This document shows, one piece after another, positions 27,640 through 36,552 of a stretch of 45,825 nucleotides of DNA (position 1 is the stretch's first letter; each line of letters starts with the position of its first letter). Source of the stretch: Natrialbaceae archaeon Tc-Br11_E2g14 (GTDB lineage Archaea > Halobacteriota > Halobacteria > Halobacteriales > Natrialbaceae); the NCBI GenBank assembly GCA_001564275.1, contig LKND01000011.1:1-45825 (forward strand), given 5' to 3'. The position numbers and the translations under genes are program-made. Under the pieces are notes generated by a model. The model worked only from the letters and a program-made list of their open reading frames with translations. It made no database searches and had not been told where the DNA came from.

Positions 27640-28463
27640 CAAGCGTGACTGAGATCCGAATCGACAAAAGCGGTCGCCTCGAGATGGCGACGGAGCCAGG
27701 CGAGGAGTTCCTCGACCGCCCGTGGTGAGGACAGGACGTGGGACGCGTCGGTGTCCGCCCCTCGGTCGACGGCAATGGCCAGTCCGTCCGGTTCGATCCG
27801 TCTGAACGCCGATTCGTCGGTCACGTCGTCGCCGACGAAGAGGACGAATGGATCGCCGGCGTGGCGGTCCCGCAACAGCGAGACGGCGTGACCCTTGCTC
27901 CAGTGAACCCGTGGGCCGATCTCGAGGATGGCCTTTCCTCGGGTGACCTGGAGCGTGCCGTTCCCGACGGTCTCGGCGACCTCGTGGACGGCCTTCCGGA
28001 CCGTTGGCAGGGCATGGGTCGGCACCTGTCGGTAATGCACGGTGGCGGTGAGTCGTTTGTTTTCGAGGCGACAGCCGTCGACCTGCTCGAGGCGATCGGT
28101 GAGGCGGTCACAACAGCGATCGATCCGGCTCGCCCGCCTGTCGGCAATGGGGTGGACGGTCACCGATCCGTTTCGCTTGAGTTCGAGACCGTGATTCCCC
28201 GCGTAGACGTCGAGACCGTCGATCCGACCGACCACGTCGTTGAGGGCGCGACCACTCACCACGGCGGTCGAGACGCGGTCGGAGCCGCTGAGTGCCTCGA
28301 GGTGCCCCTCGGTCGCCTGGAGTGCCCTCGCCCGGGCAGGGTCGTCCACGATCGGTGCGAGCGTCCCATCGAAATCGAAGCAGGCCAACAGGTGTTCGTG
28401 ACTCGCCAGTCCGGCGGCGATCGCCGCATGAAGATCAGTTTCGAGCACGGGGTCCCCTGCCAT
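27639..28463 (-). CDS. otsB: Trehalose-6-phosphate phosphatase
   Basis: A 274-residue HAD-superfamily enzyme removing phosphate from trehalose 6-phosphate to give trehalose, a compatible solute. HAD motif I is LACFDFDGTLAPIV (nucleophile and acid Asp). Motif II region is STAVVSGRALNDVVGRI, with the substrate segment GNHGLEL. The family Lys is seen in HWSKGHAV and motif IV in FVGDDVTDESAFRRI. All catalytic residues are present. It starts 3 bp after the otsA stop and overlaps the bax1 start by one base. The acidic N-terminus is short, as expected. Confidence 0.95.
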   Translation of the reverse strand: MAGDPVLETDLHAAIAAGLASHEHLLACFDFDGTLAPIVDDPARARALQATEGHLEALSGSDRVSTAVVSGRALNDVVGRIDGLDVYAGNHGLELKRNGSVTVHPIADRRASRIDRCCDRLTDRLEQVDGCRLENKRLTATVHYRQVPTHALPTVRKAVHEVAETVGNGTLQVTRGKAILEIGPRVHWSKGHAVSLLRDRHAGDPFVLFVGDDVTDESAFRRIEPDGLAIAVDRGADTDASHVLSSPRAVEELLAWLRRHLEATAFVDSDLSHA

Positions 28464-28466
28464 TGA

Positions 28467-30149
28467 TCAGACGGGATCGAACAGGTCGGACCGAGGCTCG
28501 GTCTCATTTCCCGTTTCGTCGACGGCCCCCATGTGGCGAAACTGTTCGGTCATCCACCACTCGAGGTCCCGTTCGAACACCCGCTCCCTGAGCGCGGCCA
28601 TGCGTGACCGACGCTCGCCTTGGGGTGCCTCCAGGGCGTCGATGATGGCACTGGCGAGGGCGTCGGTGTCCGTTGGGTCCACGGTGTAGGCCGGGTACCC
28701 GAGCCCCTCTGCGGCACCGGCCGCCTCGCTGAGCACGAGAGCGCCCTCCCCGTCGATCGAGGCAGCGACGTACTCCTGGGCGACGAGGTTCATCCCATCG
28801 GCGAGTGAGCTCACCACGAGGACGTCGGCGTGACGGTAGCAGGTGGCCAGGTCGGACTCGGTCAGGAAGTCCTCGGTGTAGACGACCGGTGTCCAGTCGG
28901 CGGTCCCGAACCGGTCGTTGATCCGATCGACATGGCCCCTGACCCGTTCGCCGAAGGCAGCGTAGGCCGGAATCTCCCGCCTGCTCGGCGTCGCCTTCTG
29001 CAGCAACGTCACTGACTCGCGCCACTCGGGCAGGATCTCGAAGAGTCGCTCGAGGGCTGCCAGCCGTTCCGGAATCCCCTTCGTGTAATCGAGGCGGTCG
29101 ACGCCGAGCACGATGGGGGTGTCCCCGGGGAGTTCGTAGCGGTCACACAGGCGTCGCCAGCAGTCACCGTCACCAGCCTCGGCTTCGGCCGCGTGAGCCG
29201 CGGCGTCGACCCCCATCGGGGTGGCGACGACACGCGTCTCTCGCCCGCGATAGCTGGCTGATCGGGTGCCGTGGTCGACCGTCGCCCCCTCGAGAAACGT
29301 GTTCACGCAGGCGAGGAAGTCGGTGACGTCCTCGGCCGTATGAAATCCCAGGACGTCGTTGCCGAGGAGCCCGTCGAGCAGTTCGCGGGCGTTCGGGCAC
29401 GTCCCGAAGGTTTCCGGCGTTGGCCACGGGATGTGCCAGAACTGGGCGAGGGTCGCTCCCGTCGGCGCGTCGTCTCGAATCATCGCTGGCGCCAGGCCCA
29501 GATGGTAATCCTGGAGCCAGACGACCGAGTGGGCGTCGACATGCTCGAGCGTCGCGTCCGCGAACGCCCGGTTGACTCGCCGATACCACTCCCGGTCGCC
29601 GTCGCGACACTCGAGGTGTTCCGGCAGGTCGTGACAAAGCGGCCAGAGCACTCGGTTGCTGTAGCCGGTGTAGTGGCCCTCGACGGCAGCCTCGGAGAGC
29701 CAGACCCGGTGAAGGGTGTACTGGTCGGCCGTGTTCGGAGGGACGGCCACGCGGCCATCGTCGTCGGTGACCTCCCGGTCGGCGTCGCCGTCCCCCCAGG
29801 CGACCCAGGTGCCACCGGTCGTTCGCATGACGGGGTCGAGGCCAGCGGTCAGGCCCCCGGTCGGTTTGCGGACGACAACGGTACCGTCGTCGTCCCGTTC
29901 GTGTCGGTACGGTTGGCGGTTGGAGACGACGATCAGGTCCGCCGGCACCGGTGAGGGGGTGCCGCCATCGGCTCGTAATTGTTCGGGTGGAGATGACCGA
30001 CCTGTGGCCGTTTTGTCACCGACGTCGGCGACTGCGACCCGTGAGACCTCGACATCGTCGTCGTGCCGATGCCTCATCGTCCAGCGGTGTCTCGATCCAT
30101 TCACTGTGCGTATCGTCTCTGTGGTGACGGGTGCCTTGTCCGCCTGCAT
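28467..30149 (-). CDS. otsA: Trehalose-6-phosphate synthase
   Basis: A GT20 glycosyltransferase that joins glucose from a nucleotide sugar to glucose 6-phosphate. The core begins DLIVVSNRQPYRHERDDDG, with KPTGGLTAGLDPVM following. The substrate loop is VWLQDYHLGLAPAMIRDD, then FWHIPWPTPETFGTCPNARE (haloarchaeal form of the HxPFPSxE segment). GVDRLDYTKGIPERL and the C-terminal SLADGMNLVAQEYVA are fully conserved. The N-terminus is uncertain. The longest start (30149) gives about 70 non-conserved residues, and a TATA-like ATAAAA lies only 15 bp before it, so GTG 30128 or ATG 30077 may be the true start. First of the ots-bax1 set. Confidence 0.93.
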   Translation of the reverse strand: MQADKAPVTTETIRTVNGSRHRWTMRHRHDDDVEVSRVAVADVGDKTATGRSSPPEQLRADGGTPSPVPADLIVVSNRQPYRHERDDDGTVVVRKPTGGLTAGLDPVMRTTGGTWVAWGDGDADREVTDDDGRVAVPPNTADQYTLHRVWLSEAAVEGHYTGYSNRVLWPLCHDLPEHLECRDGDREWYRRVNRAFADATLEHVDAHSVVWLQDYHLGLAPAMIRDDAPTGATLAQFWHIPWPTPETFGTCPNARELLDGLLGNDVLGFHTAEDVTDFLACVNTFLEGATVDHGTRSASYRGRETRVVATPMGVDAAAHAAEAEAGDGDCWRRLCDRYELPGDTPIVLGVDRLDYTKGIPERLAALERLFEILPEWRESVTLLQKATPSRREIPAYAAFGERVRGHVDRINDRFGTADWTPVVYTEDFLTESDLATCYRHADVLVVSSLADGMNLVAQEYVAASIDGEGALVLSEAAGAAEGLGYPAYTVDPTDTDALASAIIDALEAPQGERRSRMAALRERVFERDLEWWMTEQFRHMGAVDETGNETEPRSDLFDPV

Positions 30150-30224
30150 ACCCAGGGCCGTTTTATGCCGTGTGCATCAGGCCGTCTCGAACCCGAGGTC
30201 CGAGGCTGTCCGTTCCCTGGATGT

Positions 30225-30872
30225 TCAGCGGTCCCGCTCTTCGGTCTCTGGGTCACCTGCATCCGCGGTTCTGGACCCAGTTCCACCACTCTCAGGTGAC
30301 TCGCGCCTGGACGCTTCAGCCCCCTCGCCGTCCTGACGGGGCCGCGCGTCGACCGACGCCCTTGTTCGGCCGTCCGACTCCTGGGGCTGTCTCCTGACCG
30401 TGCCGCCCACGACCAGGGCAGCCCCGATGATGACGAGGTTCTTGATGATGTACTGGCCCTCGACGGTCAGTTCGAACGGGAAGGTCACGAAGACCACCTC
30501 GGGAAGGAGGACGATCGGGAGAAACGTCCCCGGCATCTGGAGAAACAGGAGCAAGATGCCGAGTCGAATCAGTGGCCGATAGAGGAGACAGAGCCCGATT
30601 AGCACCTCCCAGACGCCGAGTATCGGGACGAAGAGCGCTGGATCCACGACGTAGACGGTCGCGCCCACCAGTTCCGCGGCCGGACTGCCACCGACGACTT
30701 TGAGGCCACCGAACCAGATGAAGACGATCCCGAGTCCAACACGAAGCGTCGGAATTCCCAATCGTTCCATCCAGTCGGCTATGACCCGATCCAGTCGGTC
30801 GAATCGGCGTTTGGCCGTCCGCAGCCGCTCGTCGGCGTTGAGGTCGTCCTCGAGTGAGGTCGAAGAGGCCAT
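30225..30872 (-). CDS. DoxX/DUF417-like membrane protein
   Basis: A 215-residue membrane protein with four hydrophobic segments. The conserved block FIWFGGLKVVGGSPAAELVG is followed by VDPALFVPILGVWEVLIGLC, LGILLLFLQMPGTFLPIVLL and EGQYIIKNLVIIGAALVVGG. This pattern fits the DoxX/YkgB(DUF417) group of small quinone-linked or redox-associated membrane proteins. The last 55 residues are hydrophilic and acidic with no motif. It lies 75 bp upstream of otsA in the same direction and may share its transcript; a functional link to trehalose is not evident. Confidence 0.85.
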   Translation of the reverse strand: MASSTSLEDDLNADERLRTAKRRFDRLDRVIADWMERLGIPTLRVGLGIVFIWFGGLKVVGGSPAAELVGATVYVVDPALFVPILGVWEVLIGLCLLYRPLIRLGILLLFLQMPGTFLPIVLLPEVVFVTFPFELTVEGQYIIKNLVIIGAALVVGGTVRRQPQESDGRTRASVDARPRQDGEGAEASRRESPESGGTGSRTADAGDPETEERDR

Positions 30873-31072
30873 TGGTTCTCAACCCAGCTATGGGTGCCGG
30901 CAGCAAAAACCCATGGCCAAACGGACAGCCCGCTACCGCCCCAAATCGGCCGATCGTTCGTGACAGTCCGGGGAATCACGATGGCCGAGCCCAACGATCC
31001 CGCGACCCGACACCAGGACCGATGCTGACCGCACCCGACACCATTGAGTACTTCGCGGTCGCACACGGTGAC

Positions 31073-32215
31073 ATGACCGATCCATTCGACGATCGAATCT
31101 CGACCTGCCAAGGCCGGCTCGAGGACGGCGACGGCGACTGTTTGATCCTAGGCCCTGGACCCGCGCTCACCTACCTCGCCGGCGTGCGCGAATCGCCGTC
31201 CGAACGCCACTTCCTGTTCGTGATCCCCGCAAGCGGGACGCCGACCGTCATCGCCCCGGCGATGTACGCGGCCGAACTCGAGGCGGCACCCGTCGACCGC
31301 TTTCGCTGTTGGGACGACGGTGACGATCCCGTCGCCATCCTCGAGGATACCATCGCGGATGTGGGTGGGCCAACGAACGGGGACGATTACCGCATACTGC
31401 TCGACGATCGGCTCTGGACAACCTTCGCCCAGGACGTCCGATCGATCGCCCCAGCGGCGAGCTACGGGTTGGCCAGTACGGTCCTCGAGCCCATGCGCCT
31501 GCGCAAGGACGCTCGGGAACGATCGACGCTCAGGGCAGCCGCCGATCTCGCCGACCGCGTCTCGATGCGGTTGCGACAGCGCGGCGAGCGCGTCGTCGGG
31601 ACGACCGAGCGCGAACTCGCAGCCGAAATCGACAGCCTGCTCGAGCGCGAGGGTGGACGCTCGCCGGCCTTCGATACCATTGTCGCGGCCGGGGCCAACG
31701 GGGCCCGCCCCCATCACCGACCCGACGACACGGTGATCGAGTCCGGGGATCCGGTCGTCCTCGACTTCGGCGCGTCCGTCCCGGCGGACCTCGAGGCCGG
31801 GGAGGCGCTGTACCCCGGTGACCAGACCAGGACCATCGTCTTCGGCGGTGAGCCGCCAGCGGGTTACCCCGAGGTTCACGAGGTGGTCGAACGCGCCCAG
31901 CGGGCAGCTGTCGACCACGTTGAACCCGGCGTCACGGCCGAATCCGTCGATGCGGTCGCCCGTGACGTCATCGAGGCGGCTGGCTACGGTGATGCGTTCG
32001 TCCACCGGACGGGTCACGGTGTCGGTCTCGAGGTCCACGAACCGCCGTACATCGTTGGGGGGAACGATCGCGTCCTCGAGGAGGGCATGGTGTTCAGTGT
32101 CGAACCCGGCATCTACCTCGAGGGCGAGTTCGGCGTCCGCCTCGAGGATCTGGTCCTCGTCACGGCCGACGGGGCCGATCGGTTGAACACGACGCCGATG
32201 GACTGGCAGCCCTGA
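31073..32215 (+). CDS. M24-family metallopeptidase (Xaa-Pro aminopeptidase-like)
   Basis: A 380-residue pita-bread-fold peptidase. The N-terminal creatinase-like domain begins DDRISTCQGRLEDGDGDCLI. The catalytic domain carries all five dimetal ligands: VVLDFGAS (Asp), GDQTRTIVFG (Asp), HRTGHGVGLEVHEPPYI (His), FSVEPGIYLEG (Glu) and GVRLEDLVLVT (Glu). It probably removes residues ahead of proline from peptides in the cytoplasm; related haloarchaeal proteins are annotated Xaa-Pro dipeptidase or aminopeptidase. The start is uncertain. ATG 31073 begins at the conserved domain, while in-frame ATG 31022 would add 17 residues. It stands divergent from the DoxX-like gene. Confidence 0.9.
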   Translation: MTDPFDDRISTCQGRLEDGDGDCLILGPGPALTYLAGVRESPSERHFLFVIPASGTPTVIAPAMYAAELEAAPVDRFRCWDDGDDPVAILEDTIADVGGPTNGDDYRILLDDRLWTTFAQDVRSIAPAASYGLASTVLEPMRLRKDARERSTLRAAADLADRVSMRLRQRGERVVGTTERELAAEIDSLLEREGGRSPAFDTIVAAGANGARPHHRPDDTVIESGDPVVLDFGASVPADLEAGEALYPGDQTRTIVFGGEPPAGYPEVHEVVERAQRAAVDHVEPGVTAESVDAVARDVIEAAGYGDAFVHRTGHGVGLEVHEPPYIVGGNDRVLEEGMVFSVEPGIYLEGEFGVRLEDLVLVTADGADRLNTTPMDWQP

Positions 32216-32560
32216 CGGGGTCTGTCGGGTGTTTCCGCCGAGTTTCCCACCCTGACACCGACGAGCTGGGGTGGTGACGCTCACGACACCGAGTAAGGTC
32301 GCCATCGCCAGGTTGCGGTGACAGAATCGGGCGCTGATTTGCTCGCTCAGGTGGCCCTGTTGGACCCTGGAGTACGACAGCGGGGCGAACGTCATCGGTA
32401 CTGCCGAGAACGTGAGTGCAGTCGGCCACAACCAAAAAATCCCACCGGTAACACCCACCACAGTACTGACCTCGCTTCTGGGCGAAGACTGACCGACCTC
32501 GAGTCACCACCGTGGTCACTCGACGTGAGGCTTAACCAGTCGGGGTTCGAACACGTGGAC
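32216..32560. other. Intergenic gap with a hydrophobic minus-strand relic
   Basis: 345 bp between two plus-strand genes. On the minus strand, from a GTG at 32461, a frame reads GVTGGIFWLWPTALTFSAVP and LAMATLLGVVSVTTPARR, two plausible membrane helices. It then runs without a stop antisense to the M24 gene, so it is at best a broken small membrane gene. TTAAC near 32533 serves as the TATA-like box of the next gene. Confidence 0.35.
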
Positions 32561-33007
32561 ATGTCCACCGTCACCCTCATCGGCTCACGCCTGGCCACCC
32601 CTGGGACGGAATTCGTCTACCGTGGGGAGGCCGACGGCTGTGCCGGCTGTCCGTACCGGAGCCAATGTCTGAACCTCGAGACGGATCGTCGCTATCGGGT
32701 GACAGACGTCCGGGAGAACGCCCAGACCCTCGAGTGTGCGATGCACGACAGCGGGGTTCGTGCGGTCGAGGTCGAGCCGGTGACGGTGACGGCCAATGTC
32801 CCGAAGAAGGGGGCGTTCAGCGGTTCGAAGGCGAGTCTGAGCGGTCCCTGTCCCTACGTCGAGTGCCCGAGCCACGAGTTCTGTGAACCCGATGGCGTCG
32901 ACTTCGACCAGGAGTATCGCATCCGGAACATCCTGGGTGACCCGCCCCACGAGGTGTGTCACCTCGACCGGTCCCTCGAGATGGTCGAACTCGATCCCAG
33001 CGACTGA
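32561..33007 (+). CDS. UPF0179 family protein
   Basis: A 148-residue archaeal protein of unknown function, UPF0179. Two cysteine-rich clusters are visible: CAGCPYRSQC near 26-35, and CPYVECPSHEFC near 103-114 with a further Cys later (HEVCHLDR). The spacing suggests a metal or iron-sulphur site, though that is inference. The middle contains NVPKKGAFSGSKASLSGPCP, highly typical of the family. The ATG at 32561 is supported by a TATA-like box about 28 bp upstream, and the N-terminus MSTVTLIGSRLA matches the family start. Confidence 0.93.
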   Translation: MSTVTLIGSRLATPGTEFVYRGEADGCAGCPYRSQCLNLETDRRYRVTDVRENAQTLECAMHDSGVRAVEVEPVTVTANVPKKGAFSGSKASLSGPCPYVECPSHEFCEPDGVDFDQEYRIRNILGDPPHEVCHLDRSLEMVELDPSD

Positions 33008-33136
33008 TCGGGCCGGCCCCGTTGGGACGACTCTCTCACTCGACTGCGGGTCGGTGTCCACACTGGAACCGGAGTCGGTACAATGGCGGTTTCACCTTCC
33101 CACAGACACTTATCGGTACCTCGAGTACGATCGCTC

Positions 33137-34252
33137 ATGCCAACGAGACGAACCTTGCTTCGGTGCGGGGCCCTCGGTGCAGGGGCGGTCCTGGCCGGCT
33201 GTCTCGACGAGACCGACGATAGCGATCCAGGTGGTGGCGACGACGGGACTGGAGACAGTGACGGACCCGCCGACGATTTCTCCCTCACCGTCGAGACCGT
33301 CCAGTTCGCCGCCCGCGGAAACACCGAATGGAAAGAAGATGCCGTTGGGAACGTCGTCCTCGCCGACTCCGAGGAGCGCCTGGGCCACGCGACGCCGGTC
33401 GATTCCATCGACGAGGACCACCTCGAGGAGGTGGTCGGCCCCTTCATCGAGGCGACCGATTTCGATGACTCGCTGATCCTGTTCGTCGAGTCAGGTGGGC
33501 CGAACCTCTGTCACGACGTCCTCGAGATCGAGGAGCTGGCGGTCGAAGACGACACCATCGTGGGCCAGGCGACCGTGATCGACACGAGCGAGGCGGATGA
33601 AGCGTGTGGGCAGGCACACCTCTACCCCTCGGCGCTCGCCCGCATCGAGATGGATGGAGACGACCGTCTGCCGGAGACCGCCTCGATCACGGTCACCGAT
33701 GGCTGGGAGGAAACGGCAACGATCGAGGCCACACTCGAGGACGCCCTGTCCCCGGATCCCGAGGATCTGGAGGGGTTCGTCCGGCCCGAGGACGAGCCTG
33801 CGACGGTGCCAGCACCGCTCGACTGTCCCGACGATGGAACCGAGCGCATGCCGTCGCGATCGGACGTCACCTGGGGCGAGACGGCTGCCCTCGCCATGCG
33901 CGTCGACCGCCTCGCGGTCGAGCGCGGCGAGACGGTGTCGGTTCGAATGACGAACGTCACCGACGGGGAGGTGACCACTGGAAACGACAGCAAATACGGC
34001 CTCGAGGTCTACACGGAGGCCGGCTGGGAGGACGTTCGTGTGTACGACGCCGACGAGCGCGGCGCGGCGTACACCGACGAAGGGATCATCCATCCCCCAG
34101 GTGAGGGCTTCGAGTGGGAACTGACGATGTCGACCGACGAACTCGAGACCGGTCACACCGAGCTCGAGGTGTGTCCCGACTTGCCCGCCGGTCGCTATCG
34201 GTTCGTCTACTGGGAGGGTGACCTCGCGGTGGCGTTCGACCTGGTCGACTAG
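33137..34252 (+). CDS. Tat-exported lipoprotein, unknown function
   Basis: A 371-residue secreted protein. The N-terminus MPTRRTLLRCGALGAGAVLA carries Arg4-Arg5 and a lipobox LAGC with Cys22, the form used by haloarchaeal Tat lipoproteins. A Gly/Asp/Ser linker (about 23-50) precedes two likely beta-rich domains. The second shows immunoglobulin-like strands (MRVDRLAVERGETVSVRMTN, then KYGLEVYTEAGWEDVRVYD) and ends LPAGRYRFVYWEGDLAVAFD. Cysteine pairs (LCHDV, ACGQ) may form a disulphide outside the cell. The start has a TATA-like CTTATCG about 25 bp upstream. No family is recognised. Confidence 0.83.
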   Translation: MPTRRTLLRCGALGAGAVLAGCLDETDDSDPGGGDDGTGDSDGPADDFSLTVETVQFAARGNTEWKEDAVGNVVLADSEERLGHATPVDSIDEDHLEEVVGPFIEATDFDDSLILFVESGGPNLCHDVLEIEELAVEDDTIVGQATVIDTSEADEACGQAHLYPSALARIEMDGDDRLPETASITVTDGWEETATIEATLEDALSPDPEDLEGFVRPEDEPATVPAPLDCPDDGTERMPSRSDVTWGETAALAMRVDRLAVERGETVSVRMTNVTDGEVTTGNDSKYGLEVYTEAGWEDVRVYDADERGAAYTDEGIIHPPGEGFEWELTMSTDELETGHTELEVCPDLPAGRYRFVYWEGDLAVAFDLVD

Positions 34253-34348
34253 GCCGGCTGGGACGTGAGTGAGTCGGCCCGGCACCGACGAGATGGCTCG
34301 AAACGGACGATGGAACTGCCGAGCAGCCCGGGGCTCGGAACGAGTTGA

Positions 34349-34741
34349 TTAGGCTTCGGACTCTGCAGACGCCTCGTCACCATCCTCGAGCCAACTGCCC
34401 GCCCAGCACTCGATTTCCGCGAAGACTGGCTCGAGCGACCGTCCCTTGGGAGTCAGGCTGTAGTAGGTCGCGATCGGCGCATCTTCCTCCATGCGGCGCT
34501 CGACGAACCCCATCTCGCCGAGGTCCTCGAGCACCCGCGAGAGGGTGCGGGCGTTGGCGTCGGTTGCTCGCTTGAGTTCGTTGAACCGGTGTTCGCCGCC
34601 CAACAGTTCGTGCAACACGGCCAGTCGCCACCGGGAGCCGATCTGGTCGATGGACTCGACGACGGGGCAGACGGATTCGTGCTCGAGGCCGTCGGCGGCC
34701 GTCCCCTGGGATCGCTCGCTGACGGATGAATCGGAGGACAT
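34349..34741 (-). CDS. HxlR-family winged-helix transcriptional regulator
   Basis: A 130-residue DNA-binding protein. The HxlR domain runs from about residue 22: CPVVESIDQIGSRWRLAVLH, then the recognition region RFNELKRATDANARTLSRVL and the wing YYSLTPKGRSLEPVFAEI. A Cys at the family position (SVCPV) is often redox-active in HxlR proteins. N- and C-termini are acidic and disordered. It is divergent from the flavin-reductase remnant 67 bp away, a common arrangement in which HxlR controls a redox enzyme gene. Confidence 0.92.
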   Translation of the reverse strand: MSSDSSVSERSQGTAADGLEHESVCPVVESIDQIGSRWRLAVLHELLGGEHRFNELKRATDANARTLSRVLEDLGEMGFVERRMEEDAPIATYYSLTPKGRSLEPVFAEIECWAGSWLEDGDEASAESEA

Positions 34742-34808
34742 GGGACGGCGTTGGTCGCCAACACCTATAGCAGTTCGGAAACTAACCAGCTAACACGAAG
34801 TAACTATT

Positions 34809-35093
34809 ATGGCCGACAGGAACGACCACGCCGACCTCGAACGCGCCGCGTCGACGACCATCAGACCGCCTCGAGTGGCTGCGGCGGCTGTCGCCATGGA
34901 GTGTACGCTCCGTGATCTTCTCGACGTTGGCGGTTCCACGCTGGTCCTGGGCGACGTTCGATACGTGCTCCTTGCCGAGAGCGTCACGGCGGATGGCAAG
35001 ATCGACGTTCACGAGATGGACGCCGTCGGGCGACTCGCGGGGGCCTGGTACGCGAGGACCAGCGACCGATTCTCGCTCGAACGGCCACCCTGA
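34809..35093 (+). pseudogene. Truncated flavin-reductase-like protein (94 aa)
   Basis: Only the C-terminal half of an FMN-binding split-barrel flavin reductase is present. PPRVAAAAVAMECTLRDLLD, then STLVLGDVRYVLLAESV and MDAVGRLAGAWYARTSDRFS match the end of those proteins, where the final Y-x-R-T-S-D-R-F is highly characteristic. The usual first 90-100 residues with the flavin-phosphate loop are gone, and the first 20 residues here are unrelated. The gene keeps an ATG and an AT-rich promoter, so a short protein may still be made. Without the N-terminal half it should not bind FMN normally. Confidence 0.65.
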
Positions 35094-35453
35094 ACTCGAG
35101 AGTGCGAGATGAATGCTTACTCCAGAATGTGTACCAATACACTTCCAATATCGAATTGTTGTCTTCTGGACCCCTTCTCGTATAACTTCGAGTAGCGAAC
35201 CGTGTCGATCCATACCAAAAGTCCCGTGGGGCTGCCAGGGGGTATTTCGCCTCTGTTCGGTCAGCGACGGACGGGAAATGCCGGGACCGGTGCCTATCGC
35301 CCCACTGAAACGAGTGACACCGATCGGGGACAGGGACGGCGGATAGCCAGGACATCGAGACGGTATCCACACGAATGGGGGCTCACGCTTGTCAACCAAC
35401 CGTCTGTGATGGCTTGCCATACGCTTATCCTTCCGGCTCGTGTACAGCCACGC
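35094..35453. promoter_or_regulatory. Intergenic region before a winged-helix regulator
   Basis: No gene seen in 360 bp. The first 90 bp are AT-richer than the surroundings (AATGTGTACCAATACACTTC with a short inverted GTGTA/TACAC). The element CGCTTATCC (35422-35430) is placed about 28 bp before the ATG at 35454 and is its likely TATA box. Confidence 0.4.
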
Positions 35454-36305
35454 ATGGGCGCACCTGGGGACGAGCACCACATCGCGCTGCTCGCGAACGA
35501 GACCAATCGGGTGCTCCTCAGAACACTCCACGAGGAGTCCGGTACCCTCACGGTCCGTGAACTGGCTCGAGCGATCGTCTCCAACTCGGAGCAGGACCCC
35601 GACGAGAGGGCCATCGTCCGCCAACAGGTTTCATTGCACCACAAGCGACTGCCCCAGCTCGAGGCCGCAGGGCTACTGGAGTACGACCAGGACCGCTCGG
35701 TCGTTCGACGGCATCCGCTAGCGGGCCTCGCCACTGGGTGGCAGGAATTCGAGGCTATCGACGAACTGGTGTCGGAGATCTCTGGAAGCCTCCACGATGA
35801 GGACGGAGCGTGCTCGGTCGGCATCATCGACGATCGAGAGGGTGTCTACGAGTACGGTCGGGAACTCGCCGACCGGGCCGAATCGGAACTGTTCCTGATC
35901 TACACCGCCGCAGACCTCCTCGACGAGGGGTGTCTACCACACGCACAGCGGGCCATCGACCGTGGCGTCACCTTTCACGCCGGTGCCAGGCGGGAGGACG
36001 TCCGGGAGTTCTTCCTCGAGGCACTCCCAGAAGCGACGATCTGGGAACCGCAGGTCGACTGGTTGCACGACACGGCCGAGCCACCGGGGCTCAGTCGATT
36101 GATATTCGCCGATCGCGACAAGGTGGTCGTCGGCCTGTGGGACGAGCGTGGCGGCGCTACGGACGCGCCCGGCGAAATCGGTCTCGTCGGTGAGGGCGAA
36201 CGAAACCCGCTCGTAGTCCTTGTCAGGGATCTCCTGGGCCCCCGACTAGATCACCTGGATTACCAGAGTGCGGATTTCCTGAACGATCTCCCCTTCGAGA
36301 CCTGA
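35454..36305 (+). CDS. Winged-helix regulator with C-terminal sensor domain
   Basis: A 283-residue protein. Residues 8-90 form a DUF7344/ArsR-like winged helix: NETNRVLLRTLHEESGTLTV, RELARAI, then VSLHHKRLPQLEAAGLLEYD. The remainder (about 105-280) resembles the TrmB/PLD-like effector region of archaeal regulators: YEYGRELADRAESELFLIYT, GVTFHAGARREDVREFFLEA and FADRDKVVVGLWDERGG. It should bind DNA as a dimer and sense an unknown ligand. The ATG is fixed by the promoter spacing; the open frame upstream is non-coding. There is no obvious target gene next to it other than its own promoter. Confidence 0.83.
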   Translation: MGAPGDEHHIALLANETNRVLLRTLHEESGTLTVRELARAIVSNSEQDPDERAIVRQQVSLHHKRLPQLEAAGLLEYDQDRSVVRRHPLAGLATGWQEFEAIDELVSEISGSLHDEDGACSVGIIDDREGVYEYGRELADRAESELFLIYTAADLLDEGCLPHAQRAIDRGVTFHAGARREDVREFFLEALPEATIWEPQVDWLHDTAEPPGLSRLIFADRDKVVVGLWDERGGATDAPGEIGLVGEGERNPLVVLVRDLLGPRLDHLDYQSADFLNDLPFET

Positions 36306-36453
36306 CACGCGCCGGTGGTGTCACGTATTGGCGAGCGCCGACCTCGTGGTAGGTGTGTACTCGCCGGTGCAGTGTCGGGACAGTCACTCCGAGCGGGCGT
36401 CCTGCGGGCGCAACCCGGAAACGCTTTCGAGCCCAGGATCGGTGAGGCTGGCC

Positions 36454-36492
36454 GATTGACATCCTCCTCGCCCTGAAGGGCGCGGGGTTTTG
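36454..36492. mobile_element. IS200/IS605-type end relic
   Basis: GATTGACATCCTCCTCGCCC continuing TGAAGGGCGCGGGGTTTTG, with the hairpin CGCCCT-GA-AGGGCG (36469-36482). Haloarchaeal IS200/IS605 (TnpA/TnpB) elements end in very similar sequence with a CGCCCT..AGGGCG-type stem. No transposase or TnpB is adjacent, so it is a solo end or a scar. It could also act as a hairpin terminator for the regulator gene upstream. Confidence 0.5.
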
Positions 36493-36552
36493 CGCCTGCT
36501 CATCCCATAATCCGCCGACACTGGGACCCAAGTCATTAAGCCAGGGCCGCCC

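Noticed and set aside
32540-32560. GGGGTTCGAAC resembling a tRNA T-loop
   Set aside because: No acceptor, D or anticodon stems can be formed around it; it is the region just before the UPF0179 start.
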